A DNA stretch of 64,000 bases from Hyposmocoma kahamanoa (taxonomy: Eukaryota; Arthropoda; Insecta; Lepidoptera; Cosmopterigidae), in NCBI RefSeq assembly GCF_003589595.1, contig NW_020653765.1, positions 1,927,800-1,991,799 of the forward strand, read 5' to 3'. Under the pieces are notes generated by a model. It was given only the letters and a program-made list of their open reading frames with translations, was not told where the DNA came from and made no database searches. The position numbers and the translations under genes were made by a program. This document shows, piece by piece, positions 35,453 through 46,338 of the stretch. The first letter of the stretch is position 1, and every line of letters begins with the position of its first letter.

Positions 35453-35746
35453 TATTTTTTTTTATAATAATATCAAGTGACGGGACGAACAAGTCGTGCA
35501 CCTGATGGTAAGCTACACGCCTGTCCGTAACAGTTGCAGTGCCACTCAGAGCTTTAAATCGCAAAGATCTGAGGGGCACTACCACTGAGCCCGTCACTCT
35601 GAGACATAATTTGACAAGTCCCATGTGCCTGTAACTATAAAACCGGAACACAGAAATGCTGACATTACTGCTTGTCAGTAGAAATAGGTAAGGTGGCAGT
35701 ACTTCCCTGGACGAACTCATTCACAAGGAGCTCTACTGCTACTAAA
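35453..35746 (-). repeat. RepA copy (near consensus)
   Basis: Inverted RepA with all blocks present and few changes: CAAGTGACGGGACGAACAAG, then GTGCACCTGATGGTAAGC, through AAGGAGCTCTACTGCTACTA. Useful as the reference copy. Confidence 0.9.
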
Positions 35747-36345
35747 ATTTTGGAGTTCGGAAGTGTATTTTGATATACATACTAATATTGATATTTTTTT
35801 ATGAATACATAAAAAAATGTGCAAAACAAATTTATCAAAAAATCTCTGTTATCGTATAAGAATTAAATGATATATTGACTACTATAACACCTCTTGCAAG
35901 GTTTTCGAAGTTCCACTCTAGCGCAATAAAAGCAATTAGATTATATTAATATAATTTCTTCTAAAGTAAACTCTAAGGCTAGCCGCCCATTGCGCAATAT
36001 TATTAGCTAACCAATTTAGTTAATAAAATATAAAATATAAATATTTACGCAATATTTCAAGTTAAAAATTGACTCGGTAATGTGAAGAAGCTTGATCCCC
36101 GTGAGGGGTGCAAGTATCATGAAATGGACAGAAAGAAAAATTTATGGATTTGATTATTTTACACATTTTAATGAAAAAAGGAAAGCACTTAAGAAAAACC
36201 GTGATGTAGGTACTCGATGAGAAAAAATGAAAACTGAATGATAACAAAACCAGAGTTGAGTAAATAGTAAATTAAGAGAATAGTAAATTGTAACAATACT
36301 AGTAACAAAAACAAAACACCAACTTAACAAAACACCAACTTAATG
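35747..36345. other. Anonymous AT-rich DNA
   Basis: No feature recognised. Confidence 0.4.
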
Positions 36346-36349
36346 CCCC

Positions 36350-37515
36350 AAAAGTCATCCTCACCTGCACGTGCTGCACTTGTTCAGGGTGTTGAGGGTG
36401 CACCAGCACCCTGCCGACAAACGAACGGCTCTGGCGACCGAAATCGATGGCAGTATATCCATCTATAGACCGAGTCCTAATTACCCTGGTCAGCGGCGGG
36501 CAGCAGCGCTGTTGACGTGAGATTCGGCTCTGCGCTCAACAACCCGTTTGCCCAGCGTGGTGAGTATGGACATCAACCCCCAAATGTCAAAGCCAAGGAA
36601 AAAGCGGCCCCCAGTTCCTGGCCGTCTTACTTTCCGGGCAAGGCAGCGGCCTCGGTAACAGTAACACAGGGTGTGTGAAGAATCCCCGGGTTACGGAAGG
36701 CTGCCACAAATTGACCTTGGCAACGTATAACGGACGCAGTCTGCGGCTGGACGAAAGTTTGATGTAACTCGAGGTGGAACTAGAGAAAATAAGGTGGCAT
36801 GTGATAGGGTTGTCTGAAGTTCGAAGACAGGGGAGGACACGACTACTCTAGAATCTGGCCACCTGTTCTACTTTCGAGAGGGCGACCAACTATCTCAAGG
36901 AGGCGTAAGGTGCCTTGTCAACTAAGTTTTCCGTGACAACGTGCTGGGGTATCCAGTGTATCGACCCGGGTAGCGTACCTTGTCCTGAAGCTAACCGCGA
37001 GATATTATCTCAAGGTTGTATAGGTATATGCGCCGACGTCGATATATCCGGACAGTGGGAAAGACTCTACACAATACCACCAAGACCCATTTCACCGTTG
37101 TTATGGGGGACTTCAATGCCTTAGTGGGAGTGCGCTAATGCCAGGAATCGTGCATCGGAAAACACAGTATTTGACGGTGAAACCAAAGGGGGCAAATGCT
37201 GGTAAACTTCCTGGATATGCAGCGGCTGTTCTGCGTGAACACTTTCTTTAAGAAGAAGCCCCATAGGAAGTAGGCCTGGCAAAGCCCCAATGGTATGACG
37301 AAGAACGAGATCGACTTCATCTTGACGGACAAGAAGCGTATATTTAGGGATATCTCTGTGGTCAATAGGTTTAATACCAGTAGCGACCACAGACTCGCAA
37401 GCGGTACCCTGCATATCGACTTCAAGTTCGAGAGAAGCCGTATGATGAAATCTTTTAATCCTCTAACGCGGCTCCAAACCATGCCTGGCTCCGAAGCGAT
37501 CAGTTGGACTGAGTA
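36350..37515 (+). pseudogene. RTE-type LINE, 5' leader and endonuclease relic
   Basis: Several frames together give an AP-endonuclease domain of RTE elements. LATYNGRSL comes first (about 36717). Next is IGLSEVRRQGEDT (about 36800-36840), with the catalytic Glu. VVMGDFNA follows at ~37098-37120. Then TKNEIDFILTDKKRIFRDIS, a short VVNRFNTSS link, and SDHR at 37382-37393 with the catalytic His, followed by FERSRMMKS. In-frame stops (e.g. TAA and TAG near 36765 and 36848) and several frameshifts make it dead. The region from 36350 to 36700 looks like the element's GC-richer leader. The reverse transcriptase is missing: homology stops at about 37515, so it is also 3' truncated. Confidence 0.8.
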
Positions 37516-37737
37516 ATCGCTTTGCTAAATTTATTTATAATTAATAAAATTTGCTTTGTAATAAAATCATTAACATAAGAAACATTTTTTTAAATATATT
37601 GCACAAATTGCAAGCACATAATTTAAATAGTTTTTAAACAAATAATTTAAGTTTAAATCAATTAAACCAACGGTCGCTCTGGTTAATGTAGCTATGTAAT
37701 AGCAGGCAAATAAAATATATATAACTTCAGTTCGCTT

Positions 37738-37743
37738 TTTATT
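37738..37743 (-). terminator. Poly(A) signal of the 37794-38840 gene
   Basis: AATAAA on the minus strand about 50 bases past the stop codon of the upstream ORF. Confidence 0.5.
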
Positions 37744-37793
37744 TCAGATAATCTTTGTAACATTTGTAATCACTATTTAAATGGTTACGATGA

Positions 37794-38840
37794 TTATTTT
37801 TTATGATTTTCTTTATCCTTTGAGAATTTTTTACTTTTATTACCTTCAAATCTCGACTTGGGGAATTTCATCCATTTTTCCAAACGCATTTTGTTAATTT
37901 TATTAAAAAAGCCCGAGTTGGCTGCGTTATTTATTACTATTTTCCTTTGTGTTTGCGCGTGACGACTCCGTGAGATTTCTTTAAGAAGTTCTTTAGGCTT
38001 CAACGCGTAGTCAGCTCCGCCAAATTTTGCTTGTGGTATCTCACTAAGTTTTGCTTCCACCACGCCAAGTTTTGCCTGCATTGCACTCAATTTCTTCTCT
38101 GCCACATTCTTTTCACTTTCTTCTTTTTGAAATTCTGTATCAGTACTACTCGATTTAGTTTCAATATTTGTATTTTTAATATTTTCCATTAAACCACGTG
38201 ATTTGGCAATTACCTCTCCAGGTTTCACATCGGATCTACGTTCATTAGCTGTAATATTAATATTTTTATCTTTTACTTTAGAAGCACTTTCTTTGGCTTT
38301 TGCCTTTTCAAGTTTAGCCCCTATGTTCAGTATTTCAATCGTTGAACTATTGCTTGGAACATTGAGCTCTGCACCACTTATTTTAGGCCGTTCAGTTTCT
38401 ATTTTAGTTTGGGACTTGCTTGGACTTGGATTGGTTGTGTTAACATCAGTATTACTTGTTTTGTTATCGCTTGAAGTCGGTTTCGTTGGCCCTAAATTAT
38501 GACTATTAACAGCATATCTCATTATATCTATACGTGACCAGTTTCTTCGAAACCAAGATCTCTTGGACACACTCCAATTACCAGAATAATGAGACGTTAA
38601 TCCATAATTAATACTCGGTACAGTATCGACCAATTCCACAGGGAAGCTTGAATGAGGCAATCTTCCTGGAAATAAAAAGCCCATTCTGGTAAACATATTA
38701 TATATCGTGCTACTTGGAGAAATCTTTAAACTGCACATCTGAGACTCCACGTCACTGAAATCAACAGTTTGGAAAGTCTTTCCTATCATCTGTTCTATGA
38801 TGTGTTTCCTTTTCACGACTGTCCTCAAATTTATGCTCAT
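37794..38840 (-). CDS. Orphan intronless gene, 348 aa, basic low-complexity C-terminus
   Basis: Single uninterrupted frame from ATG (A at -3) to stop, with an AATAAA ~50 bases downstream. It is by far the longest ORF on this strand in the window, which argues for a real gene. Residues 1-110 (MSINLRTVVKRKHIIEQ..., with IYNMFTRMGFLFPGRLP) look globular. Residues 111-240 are rich in Ser, Thr, Asn and Lys and probably disordered. Residues 240-290 have a helical, coiled-coil-like Lys/Glu/Ala pattern with the internal repeat AKLGVVEAKLSE. The last ~60 residues are strongly basic (NKINKMRLEKWMKF, then Lys/Arg-rich to the end). There is no signal peptide or membrane segment. I do not recognise the family. 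It shares strand and intronless structure with the IF1-like genes 7-11 kb away but no visible sequence similarity. Confidence 0.65.
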   Translation of the reverse strand: MSINLRTVVKRKHIIEQMIGKTFQTVDFSDVESQMCSLKISPSSTIYNMFTRMGFLFPGRLPHSSFPVELVDTVPSINYGLTSHYSGNWSVSKRSWFRRNWSRIDIMRYAVNSHNLGPTKPTSSDNKTSNTDVNTTNPSPSKSQTKIETERPKISGAELNVPSNSSTIEILNIGAKLEKAKAKESASKVKDKNINITANERRSDVKPGEVIAKSRGLMENIKNTNIETKSSSTDTEFQKEESEKNVAEKKLSAMQAKLGVVEAKLSEIPQAKFGGADYALKPKELLKEISRSRHAQTQRKIVINNAANSGFFNKINKMRLEKWMKFPKSRFEGNKSKKFSKDKENHKK

Positions 38841-39154
38841 GATGCAATTTACGGCTCTGGTCGAACTTTACTCAATAAATTTTAAAACTTTGCCCTAAAA
38901 TAAGAGATGCAAATTCAAATTAAACATTTAAAATACGTTTAAAAAGATCGGTGTATATTCTATTCTATTTCCTTAATGGCGGCCACTAGGCTTGGGCCAA
39001 TGTCAGTGGTATTGCGTAATTTAAATTGACAAATGGATGATAGGTATAAAACCATAGACAGAATATGACATGTCTACTTAGAGGATGGAAAAAAAATAAA
39101 AGAAAGGAGCTGCCCTAACTACGGAATGAACGGCATACCCATAGATTTAGTATA

Positions 39155-39877
39155 ACTAAAGGACATGTTACGTTGACATATATAAATCAGACGTTATATG
39201 TATATGATGCATTTCGACGTCGAAAACATAAACATGTTATTGTCTTTGTTTAACTATTACGTGCCGTCTTAAGCCAAAAGAGATAGCATTACATTGGTCT
39301 GTGTCAAACACGGGAATCGAAAATACGTAACGTCATGTCCATTTCGCAGTACATATACATCTCATGTACCTCGATACCGTTGTCAAAGGGAAGTACATCA
39401 AATGTCAAAACAAATGTTTTTCCAAATGTACTATTGAATTATTCGCGTGTATTATAATTAAATTAGACAAAAATATTGACAGTGAGAATAATTAGGTATT
39501 CATAAAAATGCGACGCTGCAGCATTAAGGGATGTGGCTTTAGAAAAAGTGCAAATCCATCGAATGTTACATTGCACAGCATGTTATTTTTTTGTCTATAA
39601 ATCACACAATAGCCCAAATATTTCATGTAATTAGACTTATTTAAGTAGTTTATTTATAAATCTTGCCAAATTTTGCTTTTGTTACTTTAGATTGCCTGTT
39701 TGTTCGTATATTTTGACGATTATTTTGAAATAGTGTTGATCTTGTAAGCATACATATTATCGATATTCTGTTATTAAAACAATTCACTACGAGGTTTTTT
39801 TGTTTTATTATTAATATTTTTATTATTTCAAGTTCTCCTACAAATGAAAAAAGGAAGAAATAATGGTTGGAAATCAT
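39155..39877 (+). repeat. Long inverted repeat, left arm
   Basis: About 720 bases, present again in inverted orientation at 42306-43037 with roughly nine bases in ten matching by eye (for example TGCCGTCTTAAGCCAAAAGA in both). A ~2.4 kb spacer separates the arms. Confidence 0.85.
39508..39600 (+). pseudogene. THAP-like N-terminal fragment
   Basis: A 30-codon ORF begins MRRCSIKGCGFRKS and runs to VTLHS before stopping. C-x4-C followed by VTLH matches the start of a THAP zinc finger. The matching site in the inverted arm (about 42680-42630, minus strand) has RRCSIT followed by stop codons, so that copy is more decayed. No downstream transposase is visible. Confidence 0.45.
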
Positions 39878-39970
39878 AGGACTGCAGAATATAAACGTTG
39901 GATCAAAGACCATCTTAAATTATTTAAATAAAATTATTTTATTCCGTCATGAATAATTTTAGTATTTTTT

Positions 39971-40149
39971 ACCCGACTGCGTCAGAAGGTGGGTTATGTT
40001 TTTTGAGTGTATGTTTGTTCATTTCTCTTTCACGCTGTACAGCCTAAATGGCATGATGGATTTTGACATATGAGAAGTCGTTAGATTCGTCTTGATTGGT
40101 GGGAGTGTCATAGGTTTGTCTCTTTTCAGTTATTTTTTTGCAGTCGGGT
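39971..40149. mobile_element. MITE with ACCCGACTGC ends (179 bp)
   Basis: Starts ACCCGACTGCGTCAGAAGG and ends GCAGTCGGGT, a 10-base perfect TIR set in T-runs. The type with ACCCGACTGC ends is common in lepidopteran genomes. Confidence 0.75.
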
Positions 40150-40299
40150 TTTTTTTTAAATAATTTGGTTTTTGTAAATCTATATACATATTTAAAGGAG
40201 TACGGTCCGTAGCAATTCACTGGTAGATGGACGCATAGCAAAAACTGTAAGTACTAGAACATAATAACTTGAGGGTATGTTAATTTTATTTAGTGAAGG

Positions 40300-40575
40300 A
40301 GTACTAAGAACGGACTATTCAAAATGCATCCCCTAAGAGGGCGAAAACGGATAAAAATGTTTGCATGAAAAATCATATTCCTTAAAATTACAAAGACGAA
40401 ACTTTGCATAAATATTTTACAATAAAAATGTTAAAAAAATGGCAATGCCAGTTTTTAAAAATGCGGGGAAATGTTTGTATGGTAACTTTTTAACGCGTGG
40501 TGCGATTTGCTTCATACTTGAATATTTTTCATTCGTATAAAAATTGTACGCGCACGAAGTCCTGGGGAAAAGCTA
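40300..40575 (+). mobile_element. Helitron-like 3' end
   Basis: Ends ...ACGCGCACGAAGTCCTGGGG, then AAAAGCTAGTA, which closely resembles the 3' terminus of lepidopteran Helitrons (GAAG ... GGG ... GCTAGT). Preceded by GATAAAAATGTTTGCATG-type body sequence. No Rep/helicase. The class assignment rests on remembered terminus style. Confidence 0.4.
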
Positions 40576-41089
40576 GTACATGATAATTGTTGATTTCCGA
40601 TAATTGATTTTTACAACTACTTCCATTATTTGTGTGTTAAAATTGCTTGATAGATTCATTTGCTTAAGAAAGCCCGGGAATACTAGAATCCGCAGAAACC
40701 TGAATAGACTTGTATTTGACAGTTGGTTAAAAGACGTTACGTAAATATGTACTAAAATGTAGGTTAAAGGCGTACCTCTTAAAGTAATTTTTATATTTTA
40801 GTATTAAGCACAATTAATGTAATGTTATATACCAGTAAAGTAGGTAGAATTAAGTAAGAATGCGCATGTTGCCAACAAACTGCACAGCAGTTTGATGACT
40901 TTTACTAAATAAGTTACCAGTTGTAATCTTGAAAATATTTTTTTTTTTCAGTTTCAAAATGTGTGTTGACATTCATATACCACTCGAGTTTAAATTATAG
41001 GACTTGTGTTTTATTAGGCATACTTTGGTTACAGTAAACTGAAGAAACAAAAAAAAAACAGTTTCAACATTCAAGTCATACATTTGCAA
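40576..41089. other. Anonymous AT-rich DNA
   Basis: No feature recognised. Confidence 0.35.
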
Positions 41090-41315
41090 GTCGATAATTA
41101 CTTATCGATAGATTATGGTACAACACCAAAGAAATCCGCCATTTGTAACTTTCACATTTTGGTTATATGCACGTTGATTCTGTAGTTAGGGCAGCTCCTT
41201 TCTTTTATTTTTTTCCATCCTCTAAGATAGGTACGCATACCTAACAAAAATTGAACGAACAAATGGCGAATTTCTTTAGAGTCGTACCATAATCTATCGA
41301 TAAGTTATTATCGAC
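41090..41315. repeat. Inverted repeat with 57-bp arms
   Basis: Left arm 41090-41146 and right arm 41259-41315 are inverted copies. Both contain CTTATCGATAGATTATGGTA or its complement, and CGCCATTTGT. The spacer holds the right-hand CTTAGAGGATGG terminus (41182-41226). Confidence 0.85.
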
Positions 41316-42305
41316 ATGAAAACATTTATTAAAGTAGATCAATATTCCATTTGGGAATACATTAGGTTCTATGGGAATATCCGGGAATGTCACATGAAAT
41401 TTTGAATTTACTGTTTTGCGTTTACAAATACTCAAATATTACGAAAGGTGAATTTGCAAAAAATTAATATTTGTAATTTGAGAGTATATATGTACAAAAA
41501 AGACAACATTTTGAAATATAAATCCTATACATTTCCAACCCCAAGATTCATATTTTCATAAAGAAATTTTTAAACAGATTCCAAATGGTGTAAGCTTTTT
41601 TGTATTTATACATTGGTATAGATTAATATCAGTGACTAATTTAAGTGAATCTTTAATACTTCCATTTAATTTTGGAAATAAATGAAAGTAGTAATATTAT
41701 CAAAAATAATATTATTATCATACGTTTATTTGCTAAAAACATGGCATAACAGAGATGTAACAAGAGACAGTGTTAGTATAAACATGTTCTCATATATTAA
41801 ATAGCATGCAAAGGTCTGATTATACAATGTCAATTAACTACTATTGGCCGAGCGCCTTTAATTTGTGCAGAAAAATCAACACTTCTCCGAAGTGAGACAC
41901 GAGGGACTGCGAGTTGTGACAAGCTACATCAAACGAGCTCTATACACGTTAGCGCTCGCCTTCACTCGATCAGCTAGGCGAGTGATACCGAACGATGGCA
42001 AGGCAAATAGGCTGTCTATAAGTTGGTATTGGCCTTCACCCGGCAACGTTAGACCAACATCGTCTTTGCTAGCTTTATAAAATAAGATTTTTTTGTAGTT
42101 AGAGTTGTCAGTGGGAATAAATCGGAAACGAGTGGATAATTTTGTTTTCAGGAACTGAGAACGCCTAGTAAATGAGTCTTGTTTAATCTAATTTAAATAT
42201 AAAATTATTTACCAATTAACCTAATGATGGAATTGCATTATCATGTAATCTAGTTACAAAGTTATGTTAAAATTTGACTCTTCAAAATGAAGCGAATAAA
42301 TGAAG
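41316..42305. other. Anonymous DNA
   Basis: No gene or repeat recognised. A GC-richer patch at 41840-42080 has only a 71-codon ORF without motifs. Confidence 0.4.
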
Positions 42306-43037
42306 ATGGTTTCCAACCATTCTTTTTTCATTTTTGATTTGTAGGTAAACTTGAAATAGTAAAAATAATAATAATAAAAAGCTCGTAGTGAATTATTTTA
42401 ATAACAGAATATTGATAATATGTACGCTTCCAAGAACATCACTATCTCAAAATAAGCATTAACAATAATCATCCAAATATACAAACAAACAGACAATCTG
42501 AAGAAACCAAAATTTGGCAAGATTTATAAATAAACTACTTAAATATGTCTAATTACATGAGATATTTGGACTTTTCTGTGATTTATAGACCGATAAATAA
42601 CACGTGCCTGTACAATGTTACATTTGGTCGATCTTCGCTTTTTCAAATGCCTCATCCCGTAATGCTGCAGCGACGAATTTTTATTAATACTTCATAGTTC
42701 TTACTGTCAATATTTTTGTCCATTTTATTACAATACATGCGAATTATTCAATAAAACACTTGGAAAAACATTTGTTTTGACATTTGATGTACTGCCCTTT
42801 GACAACCGTATCATGTACCTCATGTACTGTGAAATGGACACGGTTGGCATTTAAGATGACGTTATGTATTTTCGATTCCCGTGTTTGACACAGACCAATG
42901 TAATGCTATCTCTTTTGGCTTAAGACGGCACGTAATAGTTAAACAAAGACAATAACATGTTTATGTTTTCAACGTCGAAATGCATCATATACATATAACG
43001 TCTGATTTATACATGTCAACATAACATGTCCTTTAGT
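42306..43037 (-). repeat. Long inverted repeat, right arm
   Basis: Inverted copy of 39155-39877. The two arms plus spacer span about 3.9 kb. Confidence 0.85.
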
Positions 43038-43149
43038 TTCCATAGTCTAAGCATGTCTGTGATAAATGATCACTATATAATACCTAGAGGATGGAAAAAA
43101 ATAAAGGAAATATAATTAAGTTGTTTTTATTTTTGTCGAGATTTCCTGG

Positions 43150-43300
43150 GATACTAGGCAACTCAAGTTGCCGTGATGAAGAAAAACAATGTATATTTTC
43201 TTAATTCGTCGGACAAGGAACACTTCAAAAAGCTTAAATCAAAATTCGAAATAATCACAGACATATATAGAAGGTATGTCAGCAAAATGGTTTACCAACA
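43150..43300 (-). mobile_element. Copia 3' LTR (inner part)
   Basis: On the minus strand a purine tract AAGGGGCAG (43301-43309) is followed directly by TGTTGGTAAACC, the expected PPT/LTR junction with a TG start. The outer end of the LTR was not located; about 43150 is a guess. Confidence 0.4.
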
Positions 43301-43369
43301 CTGCCCCTTACACGAGCAATCATAATTAAGTAATAGAAACATGGTGCGAGAGTACAAATTACAATAATA

Positions 43370-43745
43370 GTTCGGTAACCTAAACTAAATCCAAAGATTT
43401 TACAAACAACTGATGCTTTGCCTTAGGCAAGGCTTTTGTAAACAGGTCTACCTCTAACTCTGTTGAAGGCTTGTACATACTCTAAACTAAACAGACTACT
43501 TTATCATCAACACATTCTTGAATGAAATGATGACGAACGTCTATGTGTTTAGTTCTCCTAAAACATTCATTCTCTACCATTTTGAGTGTGCGACGGTTGT
43601 CATTAAAAATCGTTATAGGCTATGGTGTTGACATGCTCCTGTATTTAAATTCAAATAATTTTTTTTTTTCAAAATTTTGCCTCTTTTACAGAACTCCCTA
43701 GAGCATAGTATTCAGCTTCGGTGCTAGAACAAGAAGAAAAGAAGA
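43370..43745 (-). pseudogene. Copia polyprotein C-terminal (RNase H) relic
   Basis: Minus-strand translation gives CSSTEAEYYALGSSVKE (43681-43731), IFNDN with TKHIDVRHHF (about 43520-43610) and LFTKALPKAKHQ (about 43408-43445). These three blocks are the conserved end of Ty1/copia RNase H, in the right order and ahead of a PPT and LTR. A TAG after VCLV and a degraded link between the first two blocks show that it is dead. The 5' part of the element is absent. Confidence 0.8.
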
Positions 43746-44828
43746 GGAAGAAGTAATATGTTTAATACCTTCACGTATTTTTGAAGATTAAGTTTCCACT
43801 CGCCACCGCACTTCGAAAACATTTTGATCCTCAAAGATATAATTGATCTATTGTAAATATGCACTTTTTTAATAAAATATATTTTTTTATGTTCGATATA
43901 TATATTAATTATTCCGTCTATATTAGTTGATCTACGAATAAATAACAAGTGGACTGCATTTAAGGTTTATTTCGTTTAAGCATACTAAATTAATATTTGG
44001 TATTAAAAAAAATAATATTTGTAATAATTTATTATTGACCTTTTCTTTAACAACTGATGACATTTATAACTGTTATATCTTTTGATATTAATCTCTTTAA
44101 ATCTTGGGAGCTTGGTTGAGCCCTGCGTTCAGTAGGTTAGGTTAGTATATATGAAAAAGCAGCACGAGCCGAGCGAGCGAAGCGAGTGTGGTGCAACAGC
44201 GAGTGCCAGATGCCAATATTTCGGGTGAAATTATATTATACTTAATATACAAATATAATAAACAATTACTTAGTCTTAAAAAGTATCTAATTTTATTTTT
44301 AATGCTCATTTGTTTTAATTTTGAGGCCCAACACAAAACTATCAAAATTAATTTATAGAATTTTTTACATAGCTCAGAGCAGGTTAAAATATCGATTGAT
44401 TTAATTTATTTCGTGTTTCAAGAAAAAGGATGAAGCATTAAAAATGATGACCATTTCATTTTTTTAACGTTTAACAGGATCATTTAAATACATGCTTTAT
44501 AAAGCGTATATGAAGAATCATTTACATGCTTTATATGGTACATACATTATAGATATCGTTGGAATAATATAAATATGATCATCAACCAGGATACTCAGAT
44601 TACTGCTAAATTTTACTAGCGCATAATAGACATTCGATCAAAGATTTCTATATTGATAAATGCTATATATTATTTTAACATACTCCGTATATCTTAAACT
44701 CTAAGGATGTAGTAGCCGTTAGTATATTTGATAGGTGACCCATCACCTATCCTCTACCTATCCAGAGAGATTCTTGTCCATTTGATGGCTATCTACACAA
44801 AATGTGTCAAAGAAAGTGACTAGGGATA
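43746..44828. other. Anonymous AT-rich DNA
   Basis: No gene recognised. GAGCCGAGCGAGCGAAGCGA at ~44165 is a local low-complexity patch. Confidence 0.4.
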
Positions 44829-45277
44829 AACTCAGCGTTTTGACGCTTTATGCCAGAAATTCAAAATGCCAAACGGCCTATGTCAGATTAGCAGAATTGC
44901 ATATTCGCAGAATGCCAGATTCTCAGAACGACAGATTCTCAAAATGCCAAATGTCGCGGGCAGACTCTCCTCCTGACGCACGAACTAATGTATTTTTTTT
45001 TGTTAAAAATCCAAAAGGAAGCACGTTTATTTAATGATAGGAAGTTTATTAGTAGTTAAAGGAAAGTACACTTTGTTTATAATAAATAAAAGATCTGAAT
45101 CTCGCTTCATTATTTCAGACGAATGATGTCCACTACTGGGCATTAGTTTGTGCATCAGGAGAGAGGCCTGATCTGGCATACTGAGAATCTGACATTATGA
45201 GAATCTGGCATTCTGCTAATCTGACATTCTGCCCGTTTGGCATTTTGCGTTTCTGGCATAAAGAGTCGAAACGAATC
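44829..45277. repeat. Fold-back with 16-17-bp tandem units in the arms
   Basis: Left arm (44829-44990) and right arm (45127-45277) are inverted. Each is built from degenerate tandem copies of a ~16-base unit such as GCCAGATTCTCAGAA or its complement TTCTGAGAATCTGGC. Outer ends are GCGTTTTGACGCTTTATGCC (left) and GGCATAAAGAGTCGAAACG (right). Confidence 0.8.
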
Positions 45278-45395
45278 CAGGTGATAAACGGCAACGTCCA
45301 TTTATCTTGATTGGGAGAATATATTTAACATTTTGAAAACAAAAAAACCGTTTTTGTATACAGACTGTTGTTATTGGATTAATGTAGCTTTTAAA

Positions 45396-45719
45396 TTAAG
45401 TGTCCTGCTTTAGATAAGTTTCGGGTTCCTCGTCTTTCGTTCTCTTCAATTCTTTCTTTAATTTTTCTTTTTCTTTCATCCTTAAAAAATGTGCTTCTTC
45501 GTTTGCCCTTTCGGGACTTACAGGTTTCATTGTATCTTCCAAAACCGGCGGTTTGTCAAGTTGCGTGTCCTTTTTGTCCGCTATGCCCCTGGTAGGAACT
45601 AAATGACCCTTTATTATGCTCATGCATTTTGTGGGCTCTGAGATTATGCATACAGAAGTGAATGGTTTCGGGCAATTCTGTGTAAAAATTTTCACCATCA
45701 CTCGCTTTAAAGTATGCAT
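45396..45719 (-). CDS. IF1-like protein, most divergent paralogue (107 aa)
   Basis: Intronless ORF of 107 codons. Residues 72-92 (ANEEAHFLRMKEKEKLKKEL) align with the helical inhibitory segment of the mitochondrial F1Fo-ATPase inhibitor IF1. They also match NEEKFFHDKTKEEIERLK and NEEQFFYKRNKAQMEQLK in the two paralogues 3-4 kb away. The Gly-rich GSGAGKGGG and REAGG motifs found in IF1 are gone; residues 45-70 are polar instead. The first ~45 residues are basic and Cys-rich, poorly conserved, and could be a mitochondrial leader. Calling it IF1-like rests mainly on the NEE-x2-F pattern and on the neighbours; a spurious ORF is the alternative. It lies between two inverted CTTAGAGG termini. Confidence 0.5.
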   Translation of the reverse strand: MHTLKRVMVKIFTQNCPKPFTSVCIISEPTKCMSIIKGHLVPTRGIADKKDTQLDKPPVLEDTMKPVSPERANEEAHFLRMKEKEKLKKELKRTKDEEPETYLKQDT

Positions 45720-46338
45720 GATTGGTTAAAACAAGATTGTGGTACCGCTAAGCAATAGACGATGCATTGTGGTATTTTTATTTTTAAGATTTCTTTTAAA
45801 GATTGGTGGAAATTCTTCAGTGATAGTTTTTTATGTTAGGTTTACTATTATTTCCTTAATGGCATTACCGACGAACGGTGATTTTTCATTAGTCAAGCAA
45901 GTTTTTTATTTTTCTTCGGAGACATGCCATAAACCTTCCTTTATTTTTTTCCAGCCTCTAAGCATAAACCTATCGCGAACCATAAACTATCATAAATATT
46001 TTTAATGTTTGTCGCAAACAGAGTTTTATAATTTTTGCACAGTAATTTGGCTTCGTTTATAACATTAAATTATATTAAATTATAAATACACGTATTTATA
46101 CTTATATTTTTTATTATTATTCATGTATTCTTATTTAATTTTAATGTCCCTTCCCTGATACTTTTTTCCAAACTATTTTTTCTCTCCATTCTATCCTGAT
46201 ATGAATTCATTTTTTGAATTCCAATTCAAAAAATGTATAAAATGAGTTTATACCTTAGAACAACTTTAAAAATCATTGTTCACAAGGTTATTAATCTGAA
46301 ATTGACCTATTAAAGCTCGAATAACTTTCTTTTAAAAT
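45720..46338. other. Anonymous AT-rich DNA
   Basis: Only the inverted terminus at 45936-45962, described with the 43084-45962 interval. Confidence 0.4.

Larger units (their letters stand above)
39077..41226. mobile_element. Element bounded by 45-bp TIRs (2.15 kb)
   Basis: Left end 39077-39122 (CTTAGAGGATGGAAAAAAAA, ... AGGAGCTGCCCTAACTAC) and right end 41182-41226 are inverted copies differing by a single-base length change. The interior holds one arm of a longer inverted pair (39155-39877), a THAP-like fragment, a small MITE (39971-40149) and a Helitron-like end. No intact transposase is present. The same terminus bounds 43084-45962. Confidence 0.6.
43084..45962. mobile_element. Interval bounded by 25-bp TIRs (2.9 kb)
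   Basis: TAGAGGATGGAAAAAAATAA (from 43085) and, inverted, TAGAGGCTGGAAAAAAATAA (ending 45961) differ at one base over ~25. The interval contains a Copia 3' end, a fold-back element and the IF1-like ORF 45396-45719. It could be one element that has acquired cargo, or two unrelated solo ends; I cannot decide. Confidence 0.35.

Noticed and set aside
44133..44146. TAGGTTAGGTTAG, resembling the insect telomeric repeat TTAGG
   Set aside because: Only about two and a half units in ordinary AT-rich DNA; chance is sufficient.
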